Program-made: the position numbers and the translations under genes
Notes under the pieces: model-generated
What the model was told of the DNA's origin: nothing
The model's input: only the letters and a program-made list of their open reading frames with translations
Database searches by the model: none
Origin: Priapulus caudatus
Taxonomy: Eukaryota > Priapulida > Priapulimorpha > Priapulimorphida > Priapulidae
Assembly (NCBI RefSeq): GCF_000485595.1
Contig: NW_014577139.1
Coordinates: forward strand, 258,787 to 315,442
Direction: 5' to 3'
DNA length: 56,656 bases
Part shown: positions 20,618 to 34,150 of the stretch, in pieces
Position numbering within the stretch: position 1 is the stretch's first letter
How the letters are laid out: each line of letters begins with the position of its first letter

Positions 20618-20654
<37 letters not shown>

Positions 20655-20655
20655 T
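20458..20655. repeat. (CA)n compound microsatellite
   Basis: CA/AC repeats with CAA and CCA interruptions. The His/Thr-rich and Cys/Val-rich frames are rejected as genes. Confidence 0.95.
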
Positions 20656-22479
20656 GGCGCTCGCGGCCACACCGCAACACCACGCACACGCAAAATCCAC
20701 GCGCACACACACGCGAGCGCACCGCACCGCACGTACGCCACGCACGCACGGCCCACCACACACACACACAACCAACATATATATATATATGACGTTGAGA
20801 CTGCAGGCTCGAACCAAACGGTGGCCCGGGTGCAAAACATGGCCACCTGAAGACGGCCGTCGGGCACCGTGAAAACTGTTCGGCCGGTTGGTGGCGCCCG
20901 CGTGGGGCAACAATAAAGAATTGATAGCGCGTGGACTACCGCGATGCCCGGTACACGGAACGAGGAAGCGCTTGAGGAGAAGCTAATGGGTGACCTTCCC
21001 CATGTTGGCGGTAGTAAAAATTAATTGTCTGGGAACTTTAAATCCAAAGTGATGACTTAGCGTATCCTTACGTCATAATATCCCAACATTGATGAAATAC
21101 AGCCTGTAAAGGGCGGCTATCACACGACCAGTCCTCAAGCAGGGTATATATTATCAAAGGGTGCGCCGAAGAACAAGCAGCGCCGCGAAAGCGTGCAGCC
21201 GCCAGCACGGCGGCTTGGCTGTGTATACGGTGCCTGGGGCGGCATATTGATTGATGTATGGGGAGCCGGGCCGGAGTGCACGTGATTGTTTAAAAAGCTC
21301 ACGTTGGCCTTGGTCGTCTAAACACAAGTCAATAAATCGGGACGTGACGTCCCGCGCTTTCGATTGCATGTGCCCCGATCAGCAGCCCTGGGGAGAATAA
21401 ACAGTAAATCAAATTAAAATGGAAAAACAGGAACGTTTCAGAGCGGAGACGTGCCTTGGAATTTTTGAGAAGAGTGATCAATGAATCTACCATGTGTAAA
21501 ATAGTTCAAAGTCAATTGGGGTTTTGCGTTTTTCATTATGTTTGACCAAGACATTTTTCGTCCTTTAAATTCTGGGCTAGTACAGCATTTTCCGTGTTGA
21601 AGGGCAGATTTACCTTGAATTGACTCACTCGCCCAGTTTAGCGAGGGTTTTTTATTTTTAAAGCTCCGTAACACTGTGTGGCGTCCTGGTACACCGTGTG
21701 TGTGATGTATGCTGTTGCGTGGTGCGTACGGTATGTTGCGCTGGCGCGTGTGTGTGTGTTTTTTTTGATTTTTTGTTTCTTTGAGAATTGGTGTTGTGTG
21801 TGCGCGTCTACGCGGACGTGTTGCGTGTTGTAGCGTGTACGTGTGTGCTGTGCGTCGTGCGCGCTGCGTACATTGTAACGTGTACCGTGTTGTGTATCGT
21901 GTGATGTGGTGTGTGGCTGTGCGTCGTGCGCTTCGTGGCGGGTGCCGTGTTCGTGTGTGCCGGTGTGTGCGCAGGTGCTTTCGTGTCGGTTCGCGTCGTG
22001 CGCAGGTGCGCGTGCGCGCGCTGTGTGTGTGCTGTGTGTACGTGTGGCTGTACTGGCAAGCAGATCTGAGACAAAGTGAATCGAAACAGAAACAATGCTG
22101 GTTATCTTGGTCTAAATCAAACCGTAATGCGACGTGCACATCTATTCGCTTTCGCCATTGTGCTGTTTTACTTGCGCATTGTCGGCTCGCAGTTCCACCC
22201 TGTGTGGTGCGTAAGCGCGCGTGTGCCGTGCGCCGTGCGCGTGTGTGTGTACATGCGGCTTTACTTGGGAAGCAGATTCTCAAGAAAATGAATTGGCAAA
22301 TCAAGAAGACATAGCTTTTACTTGGTCTAAATCAAAACCGTAGTTGCACGCTGAGAATCCATTTCGCACCCATCAGCTTGTGTTGGTTTGTTGCGCAATT
22401 AATTTGTTGCCGTACCAGAGTGTTGTTTTCATCTTTGATTTTGTTACGAAATAATTTTGATTTTAAATGAATGTTGGCG

Positions 22480-25120
22480 ATTTTGTCAAACCGCTAAAGA
22501 AGACAGGACAAAAGAAGAAAGGGAAAGGGTGAATCGAGAGTATGAAGAGGAGAGAGAAAGCGGCAGCTACAAAAAGAGTGGAGCCGGGAGTTCAAGTGGC
22601 TCGCGCGGTTTATGACGACAACGACAAATGGCGTCATGTTTTGCCGAATCTGTAGTAGAGGTAACAATGAAGGAAAACAGGCGGAAAAGGACAAGAATCA
22701 TCTTTCATGAATGGATAGGCAACACTTCACTAACTCTTATAAACACCGACAAACGAAATGACTAGACGGAAAGTGAATACATCGCGCGCCGCTAGAAATG
22801 TAAGGCCAGGCAGAGAAGATTACCACGGCACGTCGAACGGCGGAGAAGTATGGTTCAGAAGAATGAACCGAAAAGTTCTGGATCGGTCTGAGTTCTAATC
22901 CTCTCTCGAACGCGGCATGCGATTGGCGAGAGCACTGCTCCGACCATTCACGAAGACTTTCGTGTCGATCGAACGTCGTTGGATGAAGCGCAACGGGGCT
23001 GGATGTTGGCTCTGCTTATCGAACTGACAAAATCAGGCTCGAGATCTTCAGCCAGCTTCATTGCAGAAGTGGGTTTATTGTGTATATATTTTGTCTATAA
23101 TAAAATTTTTTCTCAAGCTTTGAATTATAAAATAATCTCAGCTTTGGCTAACTGATTTCCGTGTGTCGTGTGTGCGGTGCTGTGTGGGTTTTCTTAGACG
23201 TTGTGTAACAACTAGAGTATTTTTTTAAAAATTTTATCACATGGGCGCCAGCGCCCTATCAGCCATAGCTGGTTTTCATAGGCGGTCCAGATAAAAATAC
23301 ATTGTTTTTTTTAAAAGATATATCACCAATACTAGTCTATACAAAAATAATTACTAACCATCGATTGTAATTTTACCTGAATGTATCATGACGCCGGAAA
23401 TACCTGCTGCCCTCTATCCGTGATTGAAACTTCTTTTTTCACGCTTAGCGAAGGGAGATGATGAAGCGTGCTTCAAACAGTCGAAGTTTATTTCCATATC
23501 AGGTGATGGAACGACCTGATGCGTCCGTGACTGAGACGAGAAATCAATCGTACGCTTCGTCATGCTTGTGACCGGCTCGGTATACAATGAGTTTGTGGCC
23601 ACGTTGTGGGAGTTGTCTACTGCCTGAATGCCCAAGTCTATCACTGAGGCCATCCTTCACTCACTGTCAGCGAGAGATTAGCAAGTGGATAGAGCTTCCA
23701 TTAAGCCAAAAGCGGTAGGCTTTTGGTTCACGATGGCCGCAGCGTTGATGTGGAGAAGAAAGGTAGGAGTGGCTTCTCGGACTGAAAGAGCCTCAGCTCC
23801 TAGCCCTACAAGGGCAGCATGCACTGCACGCCCATAGGCTTGAGCTGCATTCAAAGATGCAGTCAAAGAATGTACGCTCTCTGCTAATAGCTGTCAACTC
23901 GCTACCCTGCCTCAACGGCTGTATCTCTTCTACAAGAAAACAGCCCAAGAACAGAAGCTCACTGAAAGAGGCAGCAGATGCGTGGAGTCCCACAGCTATT
24001 CCCAACCTAGGGTTGGGAGACACGGTGTGTTACCTCACCTGCAACGTGCTCCTGGAGAATTTTCCGTAGAGAAGCGATACCATCGCCATCACAACCTCAC
24101 TGCATCAGCTTCACAGCACAACCAGAAGTAACCAACAGACGCCACGAGCGAAGGGCCAAAGGGGTATCTTGAAAGGGCAGCGCAACGAAGGATCGTGGTT
24201 CTCTTTGCACACTTCTACTGCTGGATTTGGTGACGTTCCTCTCAAAGGTGCTCACCTGAACAGCACAGCGATCACAGTCCCACCTGTCCGCTGATGGTGG
24301 TCTGCATGCTATAGAACATGTCATTAACAACCCTGCATAGAAAAAGCAGGAGCAAGAAATCATCAGCCAAGTCTGCAAAACTTCGAATGACACTTATCCA
24401 TAGTGGGAATTTGAGTTGACAGGAGTGACAACACTCTGAAGCAGGACTGGTGCAAGTTGCGTTAGATGGCCTAGAGAGCTCTTTGGTTGGCAGATTCGAT
24501 GAACATGAATGATGAAGTGCTGGCCAGCAATGCAGATCCTCAGCTTCCATTTATGCGCACAAGAACATGAAAGCTGATGAGGACTTTGGGATGAAGCCAG
24601 TGCAGACTCTTCGCCGCAGCCAACTATTGAAGCAAGTGCGCTTTGAAAGAAAATGCTGGGGGGTAGTCCGTCGACGCTCTGTGTAGAGTGGGATGCTTAC
24701 TCAAAGGCTAAGAATGTATGCCAAGAAGAACAAGAAGGACCATTCGTGTGGTCCACCACCATCGCCTAACTCCAAGGAAGGAGTTACCCAATATCTGCCG
24801 CAACTGCATGGACCTACTGCTGAGTAATTCCAGCCAGCTTCAGCAGAAGCAGAGCGCGGGTTCAAGACCCACTTAAGTGTGTTGAAGAGCTCTCTCCGCC
24901 ACTTACCCTCCAAGGATGCAAGTGTCAGCCGACTGCTATTCTACTCATTCTTCATATCCCAAGGTGTTGCACAATTTGACCCGTATAGTCCAGCCGCGTC
25001 AACAACTGTGGCTATTACTTCGGCGAATGCCGATCAACGGCGGCCAGAATGGGTGCAAAAGAGACCAAGCAAGCTGAGCCAGACTCTGAGTGGGTCTGAC
25101 TCCATGTTCAGAAATTAAGT
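22480..25120 (+). pseudogene. hAT transposase remnant (ZNF862/KIAA1586-like), copy 1
   Basis: No intact frame. Near the start, pieces correspond to the zinc-finger region that is clearer in copy 2. Near 24840-24925 the plus strand reads SAEAERGF and then VLKSSLRHLPS, followed by GVAQFDP. That matches the hAT C-terminal dimerisation region around the conserved catalytic Glu. Stops and one-base indels break it throughout. Because copy 2 breaks at different places, some of these lesions may be sequencing errors. Confidence 0.55.
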
Positions 25121-25505
25121 TCTGATTCCAATCAGAAGAAAGGTTCAGATGACAGTTCACACCTGACATATGAGTGATTGAAAACAGTTTATTGACATCT
25201 TAAGTGACATGTCGATGAGCTTCTGTAAGCTTATAAAGATAGCTGCCAGAGAATTTGAAAGCTTTTTAATAATTTGGAAACTTATTTAACCCAGGTCAGG
25301 GTTCTTTGTTCTTTTTTGTTGTTGTCGTAATCTAGTTATGTGTATCTTTAGCGATTATTTGCCAAAAACACATTACCCATAGTTAGGAGTACAAATAGAA
25401 TTATTGGCGCCACCTGAAAATCCCATATGGCCACCTGATCTCATACTCAACGTGGCACCGGTCGGCCACGCTGAAAAAAAAGTTAGGTCGCAAGCCCTTG
25501 CGACT

Positions 25506-26072
25506 GTTAGCTCAGCATCAGCAAGGCAGCCAGCATCACCATAGCAGTCAACCTTCAAGGATTCATCGTACAATTTCAGTGTCAAAACAAGCTTCATGTA
25601 CAGTAAAAACCCGCGTATAAGAACCTCTATTTTTCCAGGTTAGCCTAAAAAGGTTCTTATATAATTGGTGTGTACTGGGAAATTAGGCTATTTAGGTTCT
25701 TAAATAGGTTCTTATTTTCTTAAGATAAAAAGTTGCTTGTGGCTGGTAGAATATTGGTGCGGTCTATTGTTTATACAAACTATTCATATAATTATGTCTA
25801 AATGACTGCAATCTAGACAAATACAAACCCTATTATTCGTTCTTATTTCTTTTTATGCCCTTTATACCTAATAGTAATAGAGGTATATAGACCACCAAGA
25901 ACTTGTTTTAGTTGATTTATGAATTTTAAAGTGTTAACTAAATTTTATCAAATAAGAACCTGTTTCAAATTTTAGGCTACAACAGGTTCTGGTGTCAAGG
26001 GGGTCTAAATAGAAAATCTTAGCCTAACAGGTTCTTAATCACTAGGTTCTTATACGCGGGTTTTTACTGTAT
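25506..26072. mobile_element. Mariner-like MITE with TA target duplication
   Basis: The element spans 25601-26069 with inverted termini CAGTAAAAACCCGCGTATAA (left) and the reverse complement at the right, flanked by TA on both sides (25599-25600, 26070-26071). The inside is AT-rich, repeats the TAGGTTCTTA motif and has no ORF. The host sequence on either side (about 25510-25598 and 26072-26200) is itself a diverged direct repeat (AACCTTC-AGG, TTCGATTTGCTAAATTC). Confidence 0.85.
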
Positions 26073-26337
26073 TCGATTTGCTAAATTCCTAACCAACCGC
26101 ATATAGCGCAACCGCAGTAAACCTTCGAGGCTTCATCCTACATTTTCTTTGTCAAAATATACTTCTTTTGTTTCTATTTGCTAGATTCTAAACCAACCGC
26201 ACTGGCACTGTAAATAAGTATTATTCATTGGACGAAATATTTACTTGATCCATTAACATTAATCCTATTAAACTTGCTCTTTTGTAAATTCATATTCAAC
26301 TCAAATTGGGATATGAATATATGCACTTCTCCTAATT

Positions 26338-26625
26338 ACCTCCGCCAAGGAGGTAATGTAATCGGTCTCGTGTGTGTGTTCGTGTGTGTGTTCGTGTGTG
26401 TGTGTAGCCACTAGTGTTCGCGCGATCGATTCAGCAGCAGCTCGCCTTCGTGTGTGTGTGTAGCCACTAGTGTTCGCGCGATCGATTCAGCAGCAGCTCG
26501 CCTTAGGGCATCCAGTCAGCAGCAGCTCGCCTTTGGGCGTCCAGTCAGCAGCAGCCAGCAGCGAGCCAGCTGTTATACACATACATGTAACATGCTGGCG
26601 GAGGTATGCACTCTCCGTGAGTGCC
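26338..26625. repeat. CCTCCGCCAAGG-bounded repeat with TG and CAGCAG units
   Basis: Begins TTACCTCCGCCAAGGAGG and ends GGCGGAGGTATGCACTCTCC. Inside are TG repeats and two copies of a ~75-bp unit (GCCACTAGTGTTCGCGCGAT then CAGCAGCAGCTCGCC). The same bounding motif occurs at 36445-36480 and 36820-36836, so it marks a dispersed repeat family. Confidence 0.6.
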
Positions 26626-26760
26626 CTCTGTCTAGTTAAACATGTTTATACGCTGAGTAAAAGAAATGTTACGTGTTCAGTGCTATTCCGTTCATAAGAA
26701 ATTTATCAAAGTTTTTCACCAATGGCTTCACTTTCACTCTGCTCTCATCTCTCATCTCCT

Positions 26761-26903
26761 CCTCTCATCGTCTCCTCGTCTCTCTCTCCTCTTTGCTCAG
26801 TCCAGAAAGACAAAGTGTCCCTGGCCTACGTTTGCATTTGGCGTAATTGTCGATTGAACATGTACACACACACACCACACAACACGACACACACCACCAC
26901 CAC

Positions 26904-26948
<45 letters not shown>

Positions 26949-27029
26949 CAACACAACACCAACAACACACACACCACAACACACCACCAACATCACACAC
27001 ACACACACACACCACACACACCACCAGAG

Positions 27030-27066
<37 letters not shown>

Positions 27067-30000
27067 TGGCGCTCGCGGCCACACCGCAACACCACGCACA
27101 CGCAAAATCCACGCGCACACACACGCGAGCGCACCGCACCGCACGTACGCCACGCACGCACGGCCCACCACACACACACACAACCAACATATATATATAT
27201 ATGACGTTGAGACTGCAGGCTCGAACCAAACGGTGGCCCGGGTGCAAAACATGGCCACCTGAAGACGGCCGTCGGGCACCGTGAAAACTGTTCGGCCGGT
27301 TGGTGGCGCCCGCGTGGGGCAACAATAAAGAATTGATAGCGCGTGGACTACCGCGATGCCCGGTACACGGAACGAGGAAGCGCTTGAGGAGAAGCTAATG
27401 GGTGACCTTCCCCATGTTGGCGGTAGTAAAAATTAATTGTCTGGGAACTTTAAATCCAAAGTGATGACTTAGCGTATCCTTACGTCATAATATCCCAACA
27501 TTGATGAAATACAGCCTGTAAAGGGCGGCTATCACACGACCAGTCCTCAAGCAGGGTATATATTATCAAAGGGTGCGCCGAAGAACAAGCAGCGCCGCGA
27601 AAGCGTGCAGCCGCCAGCACGGCGGCTTGGCTGTGTATACGGTGCCTGGGGCGGCATATTGATTGATGTATGGGGAGCCGGGCCGGAGTGCACGTGATTG
27701 TTTAAAAAGCTCACGTTGGCCTTGGTCGTCTAAACACAAGTCAATAAATCGGGACGTGACGTCCCGCGCTTTCGATTGCATGTGCCCCGATCAGCAGCCC
27801 TGGGGAGAATAAACAGTAAATCAAATTAAAATGGAAAAACAGGAACGTTTCAGAGCGGAGACGTGCCTTGGAATTTTTGAGAAGAGTGATCAATGAATCT
27901 ACCATGTGTAAAATAGTTCAAAGTCAATTGGGGTTTTGCGTTTTTCATTATGTTTGACCAAGACATTTTTCGTCCTTTAAATTCTGGGCTAGTACAGCAT
28001 TTTCCGTGTTGAAGGGCAGATTTACCTTGAATTGACTCACTCGCCCAGTTTAGCGAGGGTTTTTTATTTTTAAAGCTCCGTAACACTGTGTGGCGTCCTG
28101 GTACACCGTGTGTGTGATGTATGCTGTTGCGTGGTGCGTACGGTATGTTGCGCTGGCGCGTGTGTGTGTGTTTTTTTTGATTTTTTGTTTCTTTGAGAAT
28201 TGGTGTTGTGTGTGCGCGTCTACGCGGACGTGTTGCGTGTTGTAGCGTGTACGTGTGTGCTGTGCGTCGTGCGCGCTGCGTACATTGTAACGTGTACCGT
28301 GTTGTGTATCGTGTGATGTGGTGTGTGGCTGTGCGTCGTGCGCTTCGTGGCGGGTGCCGTGTTCGTGTGTGCCGGTGTGTGCGCAGGTGCTTTCGTGTCG
28401 GTTCGCGTCGTGCGCAGGTGCGCGTGCGCGCGCTGTGTGTGTGCTGTGTGTACGTGTGGCTGTACTGGCAAGCAGATCTGAGACAAAGTGAATCGAAACA
28501 GAAACAATGCTGGTTATCTTGGTCTAAATCAAACCGTAATGCGACGTGCACATCTATTCGCTTTCGCCATTGTGCTGTTTTACTTGCGCATTGTCGGCTC
28601 GCAGTTCCACCCTGTGTGGTGCGTAAGCGCGCGTGTGCCGTGCGCCGTGCGCGTGTGTGTGTACATGCGGCTTTACTTGGGAAGCAGATTCTCAAGAAAA
28701 TGAATTGGCAAATCAAGAAGACATAGCTTTTACTTGGTCTAAATCAAAACCGTCAGTTGCACGCTGAAATCCATTTCGCTACCGCATCAGTCGTGTGTTG
28801 TTTGTTCGCGCAATTAATTTGTGCCGTACCAGAGTGTTGTTTCATCTTTGATTTTGGTTAACGCATAATTTGATTTTATGATGTTGGCGAATCTTTGTCA
28901 AAACCCTAAAGAAGTACAGGACAAAAGAAAAAGGGAAAGGGTGATCGAGAGTATGAAGAGGAGAGACGAAACGCGCAGCTACAGAAAAGAGTGGGAGCGG
29001 GAGTTCAAGTGGCTCCGCGTATGAGACGACGACAATGGCGTCATGTTTTGCCGAATCTGTAGATAGAGGTAAAAATGACAGGAAAACAGGCGGAAAAGGA
29101 CAAGAACTATCTTTCATGAATGGATAGCAACACCTTACTAACTGCTTATAGACTCCGCAAACGAAGTGATAGACGGAAAGTGATCCATCGCGCCGCCTAG
29201 AAATGTAGAGGCCGCAGAAGATTTACGCAGGGCCACGTCGAAGGCTGGAGAAGATGGTTCAGAAGTAATGAACCAAAATTCTGGATCGTCTGCGTTCTAA
29301 TCCTCTCTCGAACGCGGCATGCGATGGCGAAGCACTTGCTCGACCATTCATGATACGCTTTCGTGTGGATGAACGTCGTTGGATTGAAGCGCAACGGGCT
29401 GGATGTTGGCTCTGCTTATCCGAACTGACAAATCAGGCTCGAGATCTTCACCACGCTTCATTGCAGAAAGTGGGTTATTTGTGTATATATTTTGTCTATA
29501 ATAAAATTTTTTTCAAGCTTTTGATATAATAATCCAGCTTTCTAACTGATTTCGTGTCGTCTCCAGTGTGCGTGTGCGTGTGTGGCGTTTTCTTAGACGT
29601 TGTGCTTTAAAACTAGAGTATTTTTTTAAAATTTCTATCACATGGGCGCAGCGCCGCTATCAGCCATAGCTGTTCATAGGCGGTCCAGATAAAAATACAT
29701 CTTGTTTTTTTTAAAGAATTCACCCAATACTAGTCTATACAAAAAATCAATTACTAACCATCGATTGTAATTTTACCTAATTATCATGACGCCGGAAATG
29801 ACCTGCTGCCCTCTATCCCGTGACTTGAAACTTTCTTTTTTCACGTTGCAGCGAAGGGAGATGATGAAGCGTGTTTCGCAAACAGTCGAAGTTTATTTCC
29901 ATTATCAGTGTGATGGAACGACCTGATGGCAGTCCGTGCTGAAGACCAGAAATCAATCTACGCTTCCGATCATTGCTTGTGACGCGGCTCGGTATACAAT

Positions 30001-31900
30001 GAGTTTGTGGCACGTTGTGGGAGTTTGTCTACTGCCTGAATGCCAAGTCTATCAACTGAGGCCGATCCTTCACTCACTGTCAGCGAGAGATTACAAGTGG
30101 ATAAGAGCTTCATTAAGCCAAAAGCCGGCTAGGCTTTGGGTTAGCGATTGGCCGCCAGCGGTGTGATGTGGAGAAGAAAGGTAGGAGTGGCTTGCTCGGA
30201 CTGAAAGAGCTCAGCTCAGCCCTACAAGCAGATGCACTGCACGCCCAATAGGCTTGAGCTGCATTCAAAGATGCAGTCAAAGAATGTAGCTCTCTCGCTA
30301 ATACTGTCAACTCGCTACCCTGCTCTCAACGGCTGCTATCTCTTACTACAAGAACAGCCCAAGAACAGAAGCTCACTGAAAGAGGCAGCAGATGCGTGGA
30401 GTCCCACAGCTATTCCAACCAGGGTTGGAGACACGGTGTGTACCTCACCTCAACGTGCTCTGGAGAATTTTCCTGAGAAGGATAACCATGCCATCACAAC
30501 CCTCAACTGCATCAGCTTCACAGCACGAACCAGAGTAAACCAACAGACGCCAGAGCGAAGGGCCAAAGGGTATCTTGAAAGCAGCGCAACGGAAGATCGT
30601 GGTTCTCTTTGCACACTTCTAATGCTGGATTTGTGACGTTCCTCTCCAAAGGTTCACTGACAGCACAGCGATCACAGTCCCACTCTGTCCGGCTGATGTG
30701 GTTGCATCTATAGACTGCTCATTAACAACCCTGCATAGAAAAACAGGAGCAAGAAATCATCACCAGTCTGCAAAACTTCGGATGACACTTATCCATAGTG
30801 GGAATTTGAGTATGACAGGGAGTGACAACATCTGAGCAGGACTGGTGCAAGTTGGTTTAGATGGCCTTAGAGAGCTCTTTGCGTTGGCAGATTCGATGAA
30901 CATGAATGATGAAGCTGCTGGCCAAAGCAATGCAGATCACTCAGCTTCCATTCTCTGCCACAAGAACGATGAAAGCGCTGATGAGGAACTTTGGGGATTG
31001 AACGCAGTGCAGACTCTTCGCCGCAGCCAACTTGAAGCAGTGGGCCCGCCTTTGAAAGCAAATGCTGGGGGTAGTCCGTCGACGCTCTGGTGTTAGAGTG
31101 GACTTACTCAAGAGGCTAAGAATGTATGCACAAGAAGAACAAGAAGGCACATCGTGGGTCCACCACCATCGCTGAAGCTCCAAGGAGGAGTTACCCAATA
31201 TCTGCGCACTGATGGACCTACTGCTGAGTATTCCAGCCAGCTCAGCAGAAGCAGAGCGCGGGTTCAGCGCACTTAAGTGTGTGAAGAGCTCTCTCCGCAC
31301 TTACCCTCAAGGATGCAAGTGTCACCGACTGCTATTCTCTCATTCTTCATTCCCCAAGGTGTTGCACAATTTGACCCGTATATCCAGCCCGTCAACCTGT
31401 GGCTTATACTTCGGCGAATCCCGATCACGGGCGGCCAGAATGGGTGCAAAAGAGACCAGCAGCTGAGGCCAGACTCCTGAGTGGGTCTGACTCCATGTTC
31501 AGAAATTAAGTTCTGATTCAAATCAGAAAGGTCAGATGACAGTTCACACCTGACATTGAGATGATTGAAAGACAGTTTTATTGACGATCTTAATGACATG
31601 TCGGATGAGCTTCTGCTTAAGCTTATGAAAGATACTGCCAGAGAATTTGAAAGCTTTTTAGATAATTTGGAAACTTATTTAACCAGTCAGGGTTTTTGTT
31701 CTTCTTCTATTGTTGTTGTCGTAATCTAGTTATGTGTATTTAGCCGATTATTTGCGCAAAAACAGCATTACCCATAGTTAGGATACAAATAAATTATTGG
31801 CGCCACACTGAAAATCCCATTATGGGCCACCTGATCTCATACTCAACGTGGCCCGGCCGGCCACGCTGCAAAAAAAGTTAGGTCGCAGCCCTTGCGAGCT
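26761..31900 (+). repeat. Duplicated ~5.2-kb segment, copy 2 (hAT-bearing)
   Basis: Direct copy of 20355-25505, offset 6406-6412 bp in the first 2 kb. Identity is near complete to about 28750 and then drops abruptly to an indel-rich alignment. It ends with GGCCACGCTG and an A-run, then a GTTAGGTCGCAGCC terminus followed by GAGCTGTTAG. It is then joined directly to the FB4 copy, the reverse of the order at 18.5-20.4 kb. Confidence 0.85.
28878..31480 (+). pseudogene. hAT transposase remnant, copy 2
   Basis: Plus strand. At about 28880-29060 a frame reads RKRERVIESMKRR, then KEWEREFKWL and, after a break, GVMFCRIC. This is the N-terminal zinc-finger region of ZNF862-like hAT transposases. At 31212-31310 it reads SAEAERGFSALKCVKSSLRT and then GVAQFDP, the C-terminal dimerisation region. 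Between these are multiple stops and indels, and no catalytic core can be reconstructed by eye. Confidence 0.6.
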
Positions 31901-31904
31901 GTTA

Positions 31905-33420
31905 GGCAGTGCTTCAATATACTCCAAAATTCACAGAAACCATAGCTAAAGACAGTCTTGTGTTAGTACTGCTGCTTCAATAATATACTCCAAATTCAGC
32001 AGAAACCATAGGCTCAAAGACATGTGTTTATATTGTATCTAGAAGTTGTTATAAATGTAAGCTCAAATACGTTTGCGAGATCACTAGTTATAATAGCTAA
32101 GAGTATCATAGATACCGAGTATGACACGGTATTAACAGCGTATTTGCATAGTTTTCAACTGTGTAAAATATTCTAGTCATTAGCCTGTGAAGTCCAGCTA
32201 TTGCGAATAGCGGTGTGGTGTCGTCTATGATTCTCCATAATCATAATGATCTACCTATATATAATCTAGTAAAATTCGTATGTTTTTTTCTTCTTCAAAA
32301 ATAGTTATTTGAATACGACACGGTTTCCGCACAGTTTTCACACCATGGATGCATGTTTTAGACCAAACTGTTGATAATGGATTATGGTTCCATTGTCTAT
32401 GGCGGGTGACGTGGGGGCCGCTAAGGGAATCAGCTGCTAGTAGCTGGCCGTGAGCACATTTATTTTTAGCACCGCTGGAAACGGCTGCACGCTGAACAAT
32501 ACAATCGATGCCTAATATCCCTTACGGCCCCGCAAAAGTTCCATCATAGACAATAGAACACTAATCCTTGATGGAAAGTTTAGTCTAAAACATGCATCCA
32601 TGCATGAAAACTGTGCAAAACCGTGTCGTATTAAGTGACTTTTTTGAAGAACAAATACGTTTCAGGTAAATTTGTGGTGTCATATGATTAAGAGGAGAAT
32701 CATAGACGAAAACAAGGTAAAGTTTGCAATATATTTATTCACATATTGATAGAATATTTACAAGTTGAAAACTATGCAAAATGCTGTTAAAACTGTGTCA
32801 TACTCTTCTCTATGATTGTACTCTTGGTTAGTAGTACACTTTCCTACTGCCCATAGCCGCGCGTATATTAGCCTATGACGATACCGCGCGTATATTAGCC
32901 GATGACGATCTGCAGCGTATTATTAGCCGATGACAATACCGCGCGTACGTATATTTCTCGGTAATTAATTAAAAACTATTCGTGCTTCAATAAACTCAAA
33001 ATTCACACAAAACACCATAGCTAAGACATGTGTTTATGACATTATGTATCTAGAATTTTAGAAATGTAACTCAAAATCGTTCGCGAGATATTAGAGTTGG
33101 GGCGTGTGAAACATCGTCACAAGCTTAACCGGCGAGGCGAGCTCACAGATCTCCAGGAGGGTGAACTCATCCCACGAGCGACGCTCAGGCTTGATCTCCA
33201 GACGCGTCAACTCGCCCAACTGCGGGGCAAGTTGGCAGGTGCGGCCGAGTGGACCGCGACACCGCTGTCCAGCAGTACCCTGGGGACATAGACCTATGCC
33301 TATGGCTATGAGTATGAGTATGACTATGACTATGAGCGCCACTGGTCGGCCTCAGTGTCAGTGTCAGCAATGATGGATAGGTTTCGTGTGATACTCTAAC
33401 CTATAGGGAATAAATTTCTA
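31905..33420. repeat. Partial second copy of foldback FB4
   Basis: Matches 18531-20030. The part 31905-32600 has many inserted bases relative to the first copy, while 32650-33420 is nearly identical to 19260-20030, including the AGTATGAGTATGACTATGAC stretch. The outer left arm (18186-18490) is absent. Confidence 0.8.
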
Positions 33421-33479
33421 ATGACACAGTATAAATTGAGTATATTCTAATTTTTTTTTATATATTATTAATTAGTACT

Positions 33480-34150
33480 AGCCCTAGGAGTCGGACTAGC
33501 CTAGGTAGTCTAGCTCTAGTACTATAGCCGCGCGTACATTGACTGCCGCAGGCTATAGCACATTGTCGGCTGAAATACCAACTACGAACCTGTTACCACC
33601 TGTCCCCATGAAAAATGGACGCAAAACGCAAAGTTATCGGGCTTTTAACAATTATTTATCTACATGACATCTCACCTATCTTTTGAACACTTTCAAACAA
33701 CTTTACAGCCATGTATTTGTCCTTTTATTCTACAAAGTAAGCACACTGGCATTTCATTTTTGAAACGAAGGTGGCGTGCGTACGCGTGACGTTTAACGGA
33801 TATGTAGCAAAACGCATGGCAGCTATGGTGCATTGTATATACAATACCGGTGACGTCACGCGTTCGCACGGCCATGAATATTTCAAACGGGAATGCCAGT
33901 AGTGCCTGACTTTTGAGTAATTAAAGGATAAACACATGGTGTAAAGTTGTGGAAAGTGTTCAAAAAGATAGGTGAGATGTCCATCTAGATAAATAAGTGT
34001 TAAAAAGCCCGATAACTTGCGTTTTGCGCACCATTTTTCATGGGACAGGGTGGTAACAGGTCGTAGTTGGTATTTCCAGCCGACAATTTGCTATAGCCTG
34101 AGGCAGTCAATGTACGCGTTTATAGTACTACGAGCTAGGCTAGTCTAGCT
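33480..34150. mobile_element. Foldback element FB5
   Basis: The arm 33530-33740 (CTATAGC, the AATACCAACTACGA segment, TGTCCCCATGAAAAATGG, TCTCACCTATCTTTTGAAC) is inverted at 33930-34140. The loop (33740-33925) carries AAGCACACTGGCATTTC and a GTGACGTCACGCG palindrome and has no convincing ORF. Confidence 0.75.

Larger units (their letters stand above)
20355..25505 (+). repeat. Duplicated ~5.2-kb segment, copy 1 (hAT-bearing)
   Basis: This segment recurs in direct orientation at 26761-31900. The first ~2 kb (to about 22335) is essentially identical apart from the CA microsatellite. The remainder differs by many single-base indels. It contains CA repeats (20458-20655), TG/CG-rich sequence (21690-22050) and a degenerate hAT transposase. 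The right end is a hAT-like terminus followed by GACTGTTAG. Confidence 0.85.

Noticed and set aside
21438-22304. 288-codon minus ORF, identical at 27850-28716
   Set aside because: Its identity only reflects the segmental duplication; the middle is TG/CA repeat and no domain is visible.
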